Of a DNA stretch of 56,397 nucleotides, positions 1 to 8,541 are shown piece after piece. The DNA comes from Escherichia albertii NBRC 107761 = DSM 17582 (GTDB lineage Bacteria; Pseudomonadota; Gammaproteobacteria; Enterobacterales; Enterobacteriaceae), in the NCBI RefSeq assembly GCF_000759775.1, contig NZ_BBMY01000017.1:1-56397 (forward strand), written 5' to 3'. Under the pieces are notes generated by a model. It did no database searches, was not told where the DNA came from, and saw nothing but the letters and a program-made list of their open reading frames with translations. Numbering within the stretch: position 1 is the stretch's first letter; every line of letters starts with the position of its first letter. The position numbers and the translations under genes are program-made.

Positions 1-510
1 CACCAACGACTGGAAGAACAACTGGAACACGCTGCCCATCATGACGCGTTAACGGGATTACTTAACCGACGACAGTTTTATCACATTACCGAACAAGGTC
101 AGATGCAACATTTAGCGATTGCTCAGGATTACAGTTTGTTGCTCATTGACACCGATCGCTTTAAACATATCAATGATCTCTACGGTCACCAGAAAGGTGA
201 TGAGGTGTTATGCACGCTGGCCCACACACTCAAAAACTGCGCACGCAAAAGCGATTTAGTGTTTCGTTGGGGCGGTGAGGAGTTCGTCTTGTTATTATCC
301 AGAACACCACTGGATACCGCGCTTTCGTTGGCTGAAGCTATCCGCTTGAGCGTGGCAAAAGTGAGTATTTCTGGCTTACCGCGCTTTACCGTCAGTATTG
401 GCGTGGCGCATCACGAAGGCAATGAAAGCATCGATGAACTGTTTAAGCGCGTAGATGACGCGTTGTACCGGGCGAAAAATGATGGACGCAACCGCGTGCT
501 GGCAGCCTGA
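1..510 (+). CDS. dgcM: Diguanylate cyclase DgcM, C-terminal part (partial)
   Basis: The window opens inside this gene; the reading frame is open from base 1 and ends at TGA 508-510 (169 residues). It is the GGDEF catalytic domain of DgcM (YdaM), which makes cyclic-di-GMP from two GTP and promotes curli production through MlrA and csgD. Visible motifs are the domain-opening DALTGLLNRRQF near residue 18 and the active-site loop RWGGEEF, whose GGEEF form is catalytically competent. The N-terminal PAS sensory region lies outside the window. It converges on smrA with 30 bp between them, as in K-12. Identity rests on sequence and on the neighbouring smrA; only the partial length limits confidence. 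Confidence 0.93.
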   Translation, partial: HQRLEEQLEHAAHHDALTGLLNRRQFYHITEQGQMQHLAIAQDYSLLLIDTDRFKHINDLYGHQKGDEVLCTLAHTLKNCARKSDLVFRWGGEEFVLLLSRTPLDTALSLAEAIRLSVAKVSISGLPRFTVSIGVAHHEGNESIDELFKRVDDALYRAKNDGRNRVLAA

Positions 511-540
511 TCTCCTCAACCACGCGGCGACGTCACCTGC

Positions 541-1103
541 CTATCGACTACGCTTCGCGTGGCGTTCCCAGTTGTCCAGCTTCGCCTGTACTGTTTTACG
601 CAGTGCGACGTAACACGCCCCGCTGCCGCCATGATGCTGTAGCGCGGTACAATAGGCTTGCACATCTTCGAGCTCTGTCAACCAGCGTGCTACATAGCTA
701 CGAACAATATTGGCGTGTGATTTATCTTCCCGACCTTTGCCATGAATAATAAGTACATTACGTAAGCCATCCGCCAGTGCCTGATGAATAAAACTGAACA
801 CCATTTTGCGACACTCTTCTACCGACTGGCGCAACAAATTCAGGCTGGCCTGTTGCGGATATTTGCCACTGCGTAGCTTATCAAGCACTCCATGTTGCAA
901 TCCTTCCCGGCGAAATTCCAGCGGCTGGTTGAGCGGGACGATATCGAGAAATCCAGTGGTGAGAAAATTATCAAGCTGAAGCGTATCAATACGCTGTGGC
1001 GCACGTTGGTTACGGTTGGATGCCAGTGGACATCAGTTGCGCATTTCAGTGGTTGGACATCTTCCATGGCGTCAAGAAACAGCGATTTGTCGTCAAGGTT
1101 CAT
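541..1103 (-). pseudogene. smrA: smrA, frameshifted DNA endonuclease SmrA
   Basis: SmrA (YdaL) is a small Smr-domain DNA endonuclease of about 187 residues. The start at 1103 has a strong AGGAGG ribosome site and reads MNLDDKSLFLDAMEDVQPLK as expected. After the codons for HWHPT the frame changes. One base is missing at about 1014-1015 (on the coding strand CCAACCGTAAC, where CCAACCCGTAAC is needed to give PTRN). From there the correct sequence continues without further lesions in a second frame to the stop at 541, including the Smr motifs IIHGKG and GGSGACYVAL. Translation from the start gives only an 87-residue product lacking the whole Smr domain, so the gene is probably null unless the missing base is a sequencing error. 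Confidence 0.85.
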
Positions 1104-1420
1104 GTAACCTCCTGTGCACCTTTACACCTCGTGGTTCAGACGGGGGATCCGGCTATCGAATTGTTCATATATCTGACACCTGCTTGTATTTCAGCAGGCG
1201 GTGCATTTTAACCTGGCCAGGTTACAGTATCGAACAATTTAGACATGGTTTAACTTAGCGCAGGCATCCGAACATGCCATGTTTACACCGCCCGTGACAT
1301 CAATTGGGTGCAATCATTTTATTGATTGTCTGCCATTCTGATATTCACTCGATAAATTCAACAGCCAATTAATGCGGTATGATTATTCATTAACCTAATG
1401 GACGCATTGACTTATATTTT
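1104..1420. other. Intergenic region upstream of smrA, no gene seen
   Basis: This stretch holds the smrA ribosome site (AGGAGG just beyond 1103) and presumably its promoter. Short dyads are visible, including a gcaggcatcc/catgccatgt segment around 1260-1282. Reading frames here are short with no recognisable product. In K-12 the corresponding DNA separates smrA from mcaS. Confidence 0.5.
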
Positions 1421-1474
1421 CGTGAATTCAGTCACTGAAGAAAATTGGCAACTGAGTGGCAAAACCGTTATAAC
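1421..1474 (+). promoter_or_regulatory. mcaS promoter with CRP-like site
   Basis: A -35 element TTGGCA (1445-1450) and a -10 element TATAAC (1469-1474) are separated by 18 bp and lie 7 bases before the inferred McaS 5' end. Upstream, CGTGA-ATTCAG-TCACT (1421-1436) matches the CRP half-site pattern GTGA-N6-TCAC and is centred about 52 bases before +1. McaS is known in K-12 to be CRP-activated, so this is the likely activation site. Binding is inferred. Confidence 0.6.
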
Positions 1475-1480
1475 ACTGTC

Positions 1481-1573
1481 ACCGGCAGACAGGAACCAAG
1501 GCCGGAATGAAGACGCGGATGCACTGCTGTGTGTACTGTAGAGTCTGGCGGATGTCGACAGACTCTATTTTTT
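1481..1573 (+). ncRNA. mcaS: McaS small regulatory RNA
   Basis: McaS (IsrA) is an Hfq-dependent sRNA of about 95 nt that represses csgD, activates flhD and pgaA, and also titrates CsrA. The central and 3' parts, from AAGACGCGGATGCACTGCTG through the terminator, match the K-12 RNA almost completely. The terminator stem is AGAGTCTG (1540-1547) with CAGACTCT (1558-1565), followed by an ATTTTTTA tract. The 5' stem closes with CCGGC (1482-1486) and GCCGG (1501-1505), but the loop between differs from K-12 as remembered. Position next to smrA fits the K-12 locus. It shares the curli/biofilm pathway with the adjacent dgcM. Confidence 0.88.
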
Positions 1574-1678
1574 ATACGTTTTCCGGCTCTGAAGATAACC
1601 ACATCGCCCTGCCCATGTAATGGAACGCAGCCCATTTCTTCGGGCAATATATAAAGCCGCCTGACTGATACATGCTGA

Positions 1679-1822
1679 GAACGTCAAACACATGGGTACT
1701 TATTATTCGTTAGTTTCTTATCTTATTCGCTTATTTTTTTAGTGGTATGGCTGATGATATTGCTGGCGTGGTATCTTGTCGTTCTACCAATTGGTTCGGG
1801 AATTTACCCGCGTTTATCTTAA
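1679..1822 (+). pseudogene. abgT-like 3' remnant
   Basis: An open frame from 1679 to TAA 1820-1822 encodes a hydrophobic tail with [17 protein letters not shown] followed by [11 protein letters not shown]. This resembles the last transmembrane helix and the terminal PLGPG-like motif of AbgT-family p-aminobenzoyl-glutamate transporters. Stops at 1652 and 1676 block the frame upstream and there is no start signal. In K-12 abgT lies in this place, directly before ogt in the same direction. The segment is therefore probably what is left of abgT after loss of the abgABT/abgR region. The assignment is by eye on about 45 residues, so moderate confidence only. Confidence 0.5.
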
Positions 1823-1832
1823 GAGGGTACGG

Positions 1833-2348
1833 ATGCTGAAATTACTTGAAGAAAAAATTGCCACGCCACTGGGTCCGCTATGGGTGATTTGCGATGAACA
1901 GTTTCGCCTGCGGGCGGTGGAATGGGAGGAATACAGCGATCGCATGACGCAGTTGCTGGACATCCACTATCGCAAAGAAGGTTATGAGCGTATTTCCGCA
2001 ACTAACCCAGGCGGACTTAGCGATAAACTACGTGATTACTTTGCCGGTAATCTTAGTATTATTGATTCTCTTCCCACCGCCACAAACGGTACGCCATTTC
2101 AACGGGAAGTGTGGAAAACATTGCGCACAATACCCTGCGGCCAGGTGATGCATTACGGTCAACTTGCCGAACAACTGGGTCGTCCTGGCGCGGCGCGAGC
2201 CGTAGGCGCGGCAAATGGCGCTAATCCGATCAGTATTGTTGTACCCTGCCACCGGGTTATTGGACGAAATGGCACCATGACCGGATATGCAGGCGGCGTG
2301 CAGCGAAAAGAGTGGTTATTACGCCATGAAGGCTATCTGTTACTGTAA
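1833..2348 (+). CDS. ogt: Methylated-DNA--protein-cysteine methyltransferase Ogt
   Basis: Ogt transfers alkyl groups from O6-alkylguanine or O4-alkylthymine in DNA to its own cysteine, a one-turnover suicide repair. The 171-residue product (start [17 protein letters not shown], ribosome site AAGAGGG) has the signature [10 protein letters not shown] with acceptor Cys139 and the downstream GYAGG motif. The helix-turn-helix DNA-binding segment lies around residues 90-130. A longer in-frame start at 1776 was rejected because it lacks the family N-terminus and reads across the abgT-like remnant. It is followed by fnr in the same direction, as in K-12. Confidence 0.96.
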   Translation: MLKLLEEKIATPLGPLWVICDEQFRLRAVEWEEYSDRMTQLLDIHYRKEGYERISATNPGGLSDKLRDYFAGNLSIIDSLPTATNGTPFQREVWKTLRTIPCGQVMHYGQLAEQLGRPGAARAVGAANGANPISIVVPCHRVIGRNGTMTGYAGGVQRKEWLLRHEGYLLL

Positions 2349-2509
2349 GCCTTAAACAAAATGTGCCAACTTGTTCACATTTTCACGTAAAGTCACCCTT
2401 AATAATTTAATATTTTTCAAACAGATAGAAATAACTTTACATCTAATATCGGAATTCTCCGCTGTTAAGGATTGCCCGGACTTACTTGCTCCCTAAAAAG
2501 ATGTTAAAA

Positions 2510-2523
2510 TTGACAAATATCAA
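2510..2523. promoter_or_regulatory. FNR box upstream of fnr
   Basis: TTGAC-AAAT-ATCAA matches the FNR consensus TTGAT-N4-ATCAA at all but one base. It lies 20-33 bases before the fnr start codon, matching the known negative autoregulation of fnr by holo-FNR. Confidence 0.85.
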
Positions 2524-2542
2524 TTACGGCTTGAGCAGACCT

Positions 2543-3295
2543 ATGATCCCGGAAAAGCGAATTATACGGCGCATTCAGTCTGGCGGTTGTGCTATCCATT
2601 GCCAGGATTGCAGCATCAGCCAGCTTTGCATCCCGTTCACACTCAACGAACATGAGCTTGATCAGCTTGATAATATCATTGAGCGAAAGAAGCCTATTCA
2701 GAAAGGCCAGACGCTATTTAAGGCTGGTGATGAACTTAAATCGCTTTATGCCATCCGCTCCGGTACGATTAAAAGTTATACCATTACAGAGCAAGGCGAT
2801 GAGCAAATTACTGGCTTCCATTTAGCAGGCGATCTGGTAGGTTTTGACGCTATTGGCAGTGGCCATCATCCGAGCTTTGCCCAGGCGCTTGAAACGTCAA
2901 TGGTATGTGAAATCCCATTCGAAACGCTGGACGATCTGTCCGGTAAAATGCCGAATTTGCGTCAGCAGATGATGCGTTTGATGAGCGGTGAAATTAAAGG
3001 CGATCAGGATATGATCCTGCTATTGTCGAAGAAAAACGCAGAAGAACGTCTGGCTGCATTTATCTACAATCTGTCCCGTCGTTTTGCCCAACGCGGCTTC
3101 TCTCCTCGTGAATTCCGCCTGACAATGACTCGTGGCGATATTGGTAATTATCTGGGCCTGACGGTGGAAACCATCAGCCGCCTGCTGGGTCGCTTTCAGA
3201 AAAGCGGTATGCTGGCAGTTAAAGGTAAATACATCACTATCGAAAATAACGATGCGCTGGCTCAACTTGCCGGTCATACGCGCAACGTCGCCTGA
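2543..3295 (+). CDS. fnr: Anaerobic global regulator FNR
   Basis: FNR is an oxygen-sensing CRP-family transcription factor. A [4Fe-4S] cluster bound by Cys20, Cys23, Cys29 and Cys122 holds the active dimer together without oxygen. All four cysteines are present in the 250-residue product, as is non-ligand Cys16. A cyclic-nucleotide-like beta-roll follows, then a dimer helix, and a C-terminal helix-turn-helix with [11 protein letters not shown], whose residues read the TTGAT half-site. The start [10 protein letters not shown] is chosen because it gives the family length; a 19-codon upstream extension would run through the FNR box. It sits between ogt and uspE, as in K-12. Confidence 0.98.
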
Positions 3296-3446
3296 TTTTT
3301 CCGCATAATTGACTATCCTTCTGTCATATCATTAAATTTTTCTGATTTATTGATCTGGCAGAAGGTTCATCACTGTTTCATTCGCCAGATATGGGTTAAT
3401 CTTTTAATTACAAACTGCATTGACAGTTGTTGTAAGGAGACCCTGT

Positions 3447-4397
3447 ATGGCTATGTATCAGAACATGCTCGTTGTTATCGATCCTCATCAGGACGATCAA
3501 CCGGCATTACGGCGAGCTGTTTATTTACATCAACGGATTGGTGGCAAAATTAAAGCCTTTTTGCCGATCTATGATTTCTCATACGAAATGACTACCCTGC
3601 TCTCTCCCGACGAGCGTACCGCTATGCGTCAGGGCGTTATCAGCCAACGCACCGCGTGGATCCATGAGCAGGCGAAATATTATCTTAACGCTGGCGTTCC
3701 TATTGAAATCAAAGTGGTCTGGCATAACCGTCCTTTCGAAGCCATCATTCAGGAAGTGGTCAACGGTGGACATGATCTGGTGCTAAAAATGGCGCACCAA
3801 CATGACCGCCTGGAAGCGGTTATCTTTACCCCAACTGACTGGCACCTGTTACGCAAATGCCCAAGCCCGGTATGGATGGTAAAAGATCAACCATGGCCGG
3901 AAGGCGGTAAGGCGCTGGTTGCGGTGAATCTTGCCAGCGAAGAACCGTATCATAATGCACTCAATGAAAAACTGGTAAAAGAGACCATCGAATTAGCGGA
4001 ACAGGTCAACCATACCGAAGTGCATCTGGTTGGCGCCTACCCGGTGACGCCAATTAATATTGCTATCGAACTGCCGGAATTTGACCCAAGTGTTTATAAC
4101 GATGCGATTCGGGGGCAACATTTAGTCGCAATGAAAGCCCTGCGACAGAAATTCAGCATTGATGAAAAAATGACGCATGTTGAAAAAGGTCTGCCAGAAG
4201 AAGTCATTCCTGACCTTGCCGAACATTTACAGGCAGGGATTGTCGTTCTTGGCACCGTGGGACGTACGGGCATTTCAGCGGCGTTCCTCGGAAATACCGC
4301 GGAGCAGGTAATTGATCACCTTCGCTGTGACCTGTTGGTGATTAAACCCGATCAGTACCAGACACCTGTCGAACTGGATGATGAAGAAGACGATTAA
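3447..4397 (+). CDS. uspE: Universal stress protein UspE
   Basis: UspE is a tandem universal-stress protein: two Usp domains (residues ~1-150 and ~155-305) in one 316-residue chain. It is linked to stationary phase, UV and oxidative resistance and cell aggregation. The second domain carries [21 protein letters not shown], the G-2x-G-9x-G(S/T)-like loop of Usp proteins. The tail is acidic (ELDDEEDD). The start [10 protein letters not shown] has an AAGGAG ribosome site; the upstream in-frame ATG at 3420 has none. It lies 151 bp after fnr, same strand, and ends in its own terminator. Confidence 0.97.
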   Translation: MAMYQNMLVVIDPHQDDQPALRRAVYLHQRIGGKIKAFLPIYDFSYEMTTLLSPDERTAMRQGVISQRTAWIHEQAKYYLNAGVPIEIKVVWHNRPFEAIIQEVVNGGHDLVLKMAHQHDRLEAVIFTPTDWHLLRKCPSPVWMVKDQPWPEGGKALVAVNLASEEPYHNALNEKLVKETIELAEQVNHTEVHLVGAYPVTPINIAIELPEFDPSVYNDAIRGQHLVAMKALRQKFSIDEKMTHVEKGLPEEVIPDLAEHLQAGIVVLGTVGRTGISAAFLGNTAEQVIDHLRCDLLVIKPDQYQTPVELDDEEDD

Positions 4398-4406
4398 TTG
4401 CTTCCT

Positions 4407-4435
4407 GGGCCCGATTATTCGGGCCTTTCTTTTTC
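4407..4435 (+). terminator. Rho-independent terminator after uspE
   Basis: Stem GGCCCGA (4408-4414) and TCGGGCC (4419-4425) with a short ttat loop is followed by TTTCTTTTTC. It serves uspE and also marks the 3' end of the convergent ynaJ. Confidence 0.85.
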
Positions 4436-4693
4436 TTACTTTTCATCGCCGCCGAGGAAATAAATTCCCAGCGGGATCGCCAACAACACAGTAAAGACCA
4501 GACTGTAAACAAAAATCATCGATGACTGGATCACATACATTGAAGCCGTCCACTCAGACAGTGGAATATTGTACTGTTCAATAACACCGCCGATAGTTGC
4601 GCGAGTCACTACCGACGCCGCAATAATGAAAACTGCCAATAAACCAAAGAGAAATTTCTTCCCCTTCGCGGACTTCAGTTTCGTCATGATCAT
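4436..4693 (-). CDS. ynaJ: Small inner-membrane protein YnaJ (DUF2534)
   Basis: This 85-residue product is YnaJ, a DUF2534 membrane protein of unknown function. Two hydrophobic segments are visible, about residues 13-30 (FLFGLLAVFIIAASVV) and 52-78 (MYVIQSSMIFVYSLVFTVLL), with a basic KLKSAKGKK N-terminus, suggesting both ends in the cytoplasm. Two adjacent ATGs (4696 and 4693) are possible; the second is preferred because it sits at better spacing from AAGGA. It converges on uspE and diverges from ynaI across 243 bp. Confidence 0.9.
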   Translation of the reverse strand: MIMTKLKSAKGKKFLFGLLAVFIIAASVVTRATIGGVIEQYNIPLSEWTASMYVIQSSMIFVYSLVFTVLLAIPLGIYFLGGDEK

Positions 4694-4936
4694 CATATAA
4701 TCCTTGTACCAACAAATATTTTTTTACTTACATACAACAATACCATGACATTCTGTTTTTGTCTGCCCTGAAAGCCATGCATCTTAGCTGGGTTTTCAAC
4801 CAATATATTGATGAGCTGGCCAATGCTGCGACTTCCTTTCCTGACGATTGATGATCTAAACGATTTGTCGCGGTAAAATACTCCCGCCAGAGGTTTCCGG
4901 CATGACGTCAATAATCTGGAGGAGCCTGATAACACA

Positions 4937-5968
4937 ATGATCGCTGAACTGTTTACAAATAATGCGCTTAATCTGGTCATTATTTTCGGTAGCTGCGCAG
5001 CATTAATTCTGATGAGCTTTTGGTTTCGCAGTGGAAATAACAAAAGGAAAGGATTCTTATTCCATGCGATTCAATTTTTAATCTACACCATAATTATCAG
5101 TGCTGTCGGCAGCATCACTAATTATGTTATTGAGAATTATAAGCTCAAATTTATCACCCCAAGCGTTATCGATTTTATCTGCACATCTCTGATTGCGCTT
5201 ATTTTGACAGCTAAGTTATTTCTTCTGATTAATCAGTTTGAAAAACAACAGATAAAGAAAGGCCGTGATATCACCAGTGCACGAATTATGTCACGCATCA
5301 TCAAGATCTGCATAATCGTGGTGATTGTTCTACTCTATGGTGAACATTTCGGCATGAGTCTTTCCGGGTTGCTGACCTTCGGTGGCATTGGTGGCCTTGC
5401 CGTCGGTATGGCTGGTAAAGATATTCTTAGTAACTTCTTTTCTGGAATTATGCTCTATTTCGACCGTCCCTTTAGCATCGGTGACTGGATCCGTTCCCCG
5501 GACAGAAATATCGAAGGTACGGTATCGGAAATTGGCTGGCGAATTACGAAAATCACGACATTTGATAATCGTCCGCTGTACGTGCCAAACTCGCTTTTCT
5601 CGTCTATTAGCGTAGAAAACCCTGGGCGAATGACTAACCGACGCATTACCACAACCATTGGTTTGCGCTACCAGGATGCAGCGAAAGTAGGAGAAATAGT
5701 TGAAGCTGTTCGCGAAATGCTGAAAAATCATCCTGCCATTGACCAGCGCCAAACCTTACTGATTTATTTCAACCAGTTTGCTGATTCGTCGCTGAATATT
5801 ATGGTTTATTGCTTTACCAAAACTACGGTCTGGGCCGAATGGCTTGCGGCCCAACAGGATGTCTATTTAAAGATTATCGATATTGTACAGTCGCACGGTG
5901 CGGACTTTGCTTTCCCAAGCCAGACACTGTATATGGAGAATAATACGCCACCAGATCAGACCAGGTAA
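4937..5968 (+). CDS. ynaI: Low-conductance mechanosensitive channel YnaI
   Basis: YnaI is an MscS-family channel (heptameric, inner membrane) that opens under membrane tension with small conductance. The 343-residue product has hydrophobic helices near residues 7-25, 42-62, 79-98 and 118-140. The pore helix and MscS beta-domain signature follow: [20 protein letters not shown], then [10 protein letters not shown] and [14 protein letters not shown]. The C-terminal alpha/beta vestibule domain completes the chain. A GGAG ribosome site precedes the ATG. Its length equals the K-12 protein, and it converges on mppA across a shared hairpin. Confidence 0.96.
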   Translation: MIAELFTNNALNLVIIFGSCAALILMSFWFRSGNNKRKGFLFHAIQFLIYTIIISAVGSITNYVIENYKLKFITPSVIDFICTSLIALILTAKLFLLINQFEKQQIKKGRDITSARIMSRIIKICIIVVIVLLYGEHFGMSLSGLLTFGGIGGLAVGMAGKDILSNFFSGIMLYFDRPFSIGDWIRSPDRNIEGTVSEIGWRITKITTFDNRPLYVPNSLFSSISVENPGRMTNRRITTTIGLRYQDAAKVGEIVEAVREMLKNHPAIDQRQTLLIYFNQFADSSLNIMVYCFTKTTVWAEWLAAQQDVYLKIIDIVQSHGADFAFPSQTLYMENNTPPDQTR

Positions 5969-5978
5969 TTCGCTCATC

Positions 5979-6005
5979 GCTGGCGTTATCAATAAGATAA
6001 CGCCA
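5979..6005. terminator. Bidirectional hairpin between ynaI and mppA
   Basis: CTGGCGTTATC (5979-5989) pairs perfectly with GATAACGCCAG (5995-6005) around an aataa loop, between two converging genes. U-tracts are weak on both sides, so termination strength is uncertain. Confidence 0.6.
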
Positions 6006-6016
6006 GTTCGTCTACA

Positions 6017-7630
6017 TTAATGCTTCACAATATACATTGTCCGACTATAGGCCACATCTTCTGGATTATTAATCGGATAACCTTTTAGCCACGGTTTTAT
6101 TAACCGACCATTGGTATATTGATAAATCGGTGCAATCGGTGCCTGCTCCATCAGAATTTTCTCTGCTGCATTGTAATCAGCATTACGCGCCTGCACAGTA
6201 TTTTCAGTCGATGCCTGAGTCAGTATCTTGTCGTAAGCCGGGTTGTTAAAGCGTGAAATATTTCCTGAGTGCGTTGACGTTAGCAGCGTCAGGAAAGTTG
6301 ACGGTTCATTATAATCGCCAACCCACGAGGCGCGGATAACATCAAAATTACCGGTATTGCGGCTATCGATATACGTTTTCCACTCCTGATTTTGCAGTTT
6401 GACATCTACGCCAAGATTCTTTTTCCACATCGACGCCACGGCAATGGCAATTTTCTGATGGTTTTCCGAGGTATTATACAAAAGCGTCAGCTTCAGAGGT
6501 TTTTGTGGACCATAACCCGCGGCACTCAACAATGTTTTTGCTTGCGCATTCAGTTCTTCCTGGCTCATTTGTTCAAACGGCGAAGGTTCCGGCGTAAATC
6601 CAGCGGTAACATCAGGAGTGAAATGCCAGGCCGGTTTTTCACCTGTGCCCAACACTTTTTCCGTCATCAGATGTCGATCGATGGTCATACTTAATGCCAG
6701 ACGGACGCGTTGATCTGCCGTCGGTCCTTTTTGCGTATTAAACGCATAATAATAAGTCCCCAACTGCGGCGGCGTATAAACCTGCCCCGGAATATCTTTC
6801 AACAGCTTCTGATACATATTTTTCGGGAAAGATTCGGTGATATCAATATCACCCGCGAGGTAACGTTTAGTAGCCGCAGATTCCTGATTAATCGGCAGGA
6901 AAGTGACTTTTTGCAGTACCGTTTTAGCGTTATCCCAATAATGGGTATTCGGTACGACGACCAGCTTTTCATTGACCACGCGCTCTTTAAGGACATAAGC
7001 GCCATTACCGATCAGATTTCCGGGCTTCGTCCACTCTTTCCCGCTTTCAACATTCGCTTTTTGCACCGGGAAGAAGGCAAAATTAGCCGTTAAATTCACA
7101 AACCACGGCAATGGTTTATCAAGCTGGATTTTCAGAGTATGGGCATCAACCGCAGTAACGCCAAGCTGGTCCGGTGTAACTTTACCCTCAATAATCGCCT
7201 GGGCGTTGTTGATTCCTGCCAGTGCAGCAAACCAGGCAAATGGAGAAAGCGTTTTTGGATCAACCAGACGCTGCCAGCTATAAACAAAATCTTGTGCCGT
7301 TACAGGCGTGCCATCAGCCCATTTTGCGTTATCGCGCAAAGTAAAAGTCCAGATGCGGTTATCATTACTTTTCCACGCCGTAGCCACACCGGGAACAATC
7401 TCCCCTTTCTCATTCTGATTCACCAGACCTTCAAACAGATCGCGAATAACCTGAATCTCTGGCAGCCCCACCGCTTTAGCGGGATCTAATGACGCTGGCT
7501 CATCTTTAATGTGACGTACCAGCTCCTGCTTCTCTGCCAGTACTGTGCCGCTCGGAACATCTGCAGCATACGAAAGAGAAATGCTGCTGACTAACAGCGC
7601 ACAACACGTGACTGAAACAGAGTGCTTCAT
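6017..7630 (-). CDS. mppA: Periplasmic murein tripeptide-binding protein MppA
   Basis: MppA is an OppA-like family-5 solute-binding protein. It captures L-Ala-gamma-D-Glu-meso-Dap released from peptidoglycan and delivers it to the Opp permease for recycling. The 537-residue chain begins with a Sec signal peptide (MKHSVSV...SLSYAA, cleavage near residue 22). The family-5 signature region FTLRDNAKWADGTPVTAQDFVYS lies at about residues 105-130. Length equals the K-12 protein. It is transcribed divergently from mpaA, the enzyme acting on the same tripeptide in the cytoplasm, and ycjG follows mpaA, so three murein-peptide salvage genes cluster here. Confidence 0.97.
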   Translation of the reverse strand: MKHSVSVTCCALLVSSISLSYAADVPSGTVLAEKQELVRHIKDEPASLDPAKAVGLPEIQVIRDLFEGLVNQNEKGEIVPGVATAWKSNDNRIWTFTLRDNAKWADGTPVTAQDFVYSWQRLVDPKTLSPFAWFAALAGINNAQAIIEGKVTPDQLGVTAVDAHTLKIQLDKPLPWFVNLTANFAFFPVQKANVESGKEWTKPGNLIGNGAYVLKERVVNEKLVVVPNTHYWDNAKTVLQKVTFLPINQESAATKRYLAGDIDITESFPKNMYQKLLKDIPGQVYTPPQLGTYYYAFNTQKGPTADQRVRLALSMTIDRHLMTEKVLGTGEKPAWHFTPDVTAGFTPEPSPFEQMSQEELNAQAKTLLSAAGYGPQKPLKLTLLYNTSENHQKIAIAVASMWKKNLGVDVKLQNQEWKTYIDSRNTGNFDVIRASWVGDYNEPSTFLTLLTSTHSGNISRFNNPAYDKILTQASTENTVQARNADYNAAEKILMEQAPIAPIYQYTNGRLIKPWLKGYPINNPEDVAYSRTMYIVKH

Positions 7631-7812
7631 AAGATACCCTCAAACTGACGTTAACATTGATGCGTAATTATTTGTTTCGCCTTAAAGAAATGCAAATAAC
7701 TTCCGGCAAAAAAGTGATAAAAGATCGATAGCATATCGTTATCGAAAAGGATTTGATAATCCGCAAAATTTGCACAACACTGCCTGTAATACTTCTTCTT
7801 TCAGAGACAATT

Positions 7813-8541
7813 ATGACCGTAACCCGCCCACGCGCCGAACGAGGCGCTTTCCCGCCAGGTACCGAGCATTACGGACGTTCTGTATTGGGAGCGCCGTTGC
7901 TCTGGTTTCCAGCATCTGCCGCCAGCAGTGAAAGTGGTTTAATTCTGGCTGGCACGCACGGTGATGAAAACTCTTCGGTTGTCACCCTCTCCTGCGCGCT
8001 ACGCACATTGACGCCTTCATTGCGCCGTCATCATGTGGTGCTCTGCATAAATCCTGACGGCTGTCAGTTAGGTTTACGGGCTAATGCCAATGGAGTGGAT
8101 TTAAACAGAAACTTTCCGGCAGCAAACTGGAAGGAAGGTGAAACGGTCTACCGCTGGAACAGCGCCGCTAACGAACGTGACGTGGTATTGCTAACCGGAG
8201 ATCAACCCGGCTCCGAACCAGAAACCCAGGCGCTGTGCCAACTCATACACCGCATTCAACCTGCCTGGGTGGTCTCTTTCCACGATCCACTGGCCTGTAT
8301 TGAAGATCCCAGACACAGCGAATTAGGCGAATGGCTGGCTCAGGCGTTTGAATTACCATTGGTAACCAGCGTCGGTTATGAAACACCCGGTTCATTCGGC
8401 AGCTGGTGTGCAGATCTGAATTTGCATTGTATCACCGCTGAATTCCCACCCATCTCTTCTGATGAAGCCAGCGAAAAATATCTCTTTGCAATGGCCAACT
8501 TGCTGCGCTGGCATCCTAAAGATGCAATTCTCCGGTCGTGA
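7813..8541 (+). CDS. mpaA: Murein peptide amidase A (MpaA)
   Basis: MpaA is a cytoplasmic M14-family zinc carboxypeptidase that cuts the gamma-D-Glu-Dap bond of imported murein tripeptide. The 242-residue product shows the zinc site H-x-D-E in AGTHGDENSS (about residues 49-58), the carboxypeptidase motif GVDLNRNFPA, and the later FHDPLACIED segment. The start MTVTRPRAE is chosen over an in-frame ATT/ATG region at 7753 because it gives the family N-terminus. Its last 26 bases overlap the 3' end of the converging ycjG. Confidence 0.95.
   Translation: MTVTRPRAERGAFPPGTEHYGRSVLGAPLLWFPASAASSESGLILAGTHGDENSSVVTLSCALRTLTPSLRRHHVVLCINPDGCQLGLRANANGVDLNRNFPAANWKEGETVYRWNSAANERDVVLLTGDQPGSEPETQALCQLIHRIQPAWVVSFHDPLACIEDPRHSELGEWLAQAFELPLVTSVGYETPGSFGSWCADLNLHCITAEFPPISSDEASEKYLFAMANLLRWHPKDAILRS

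Noticed and set aside
2486..2542. 19-codon upstream extension of fnr
   Set aside because: It spans the FNR box and promoter region; MIPEKRI is the established start.
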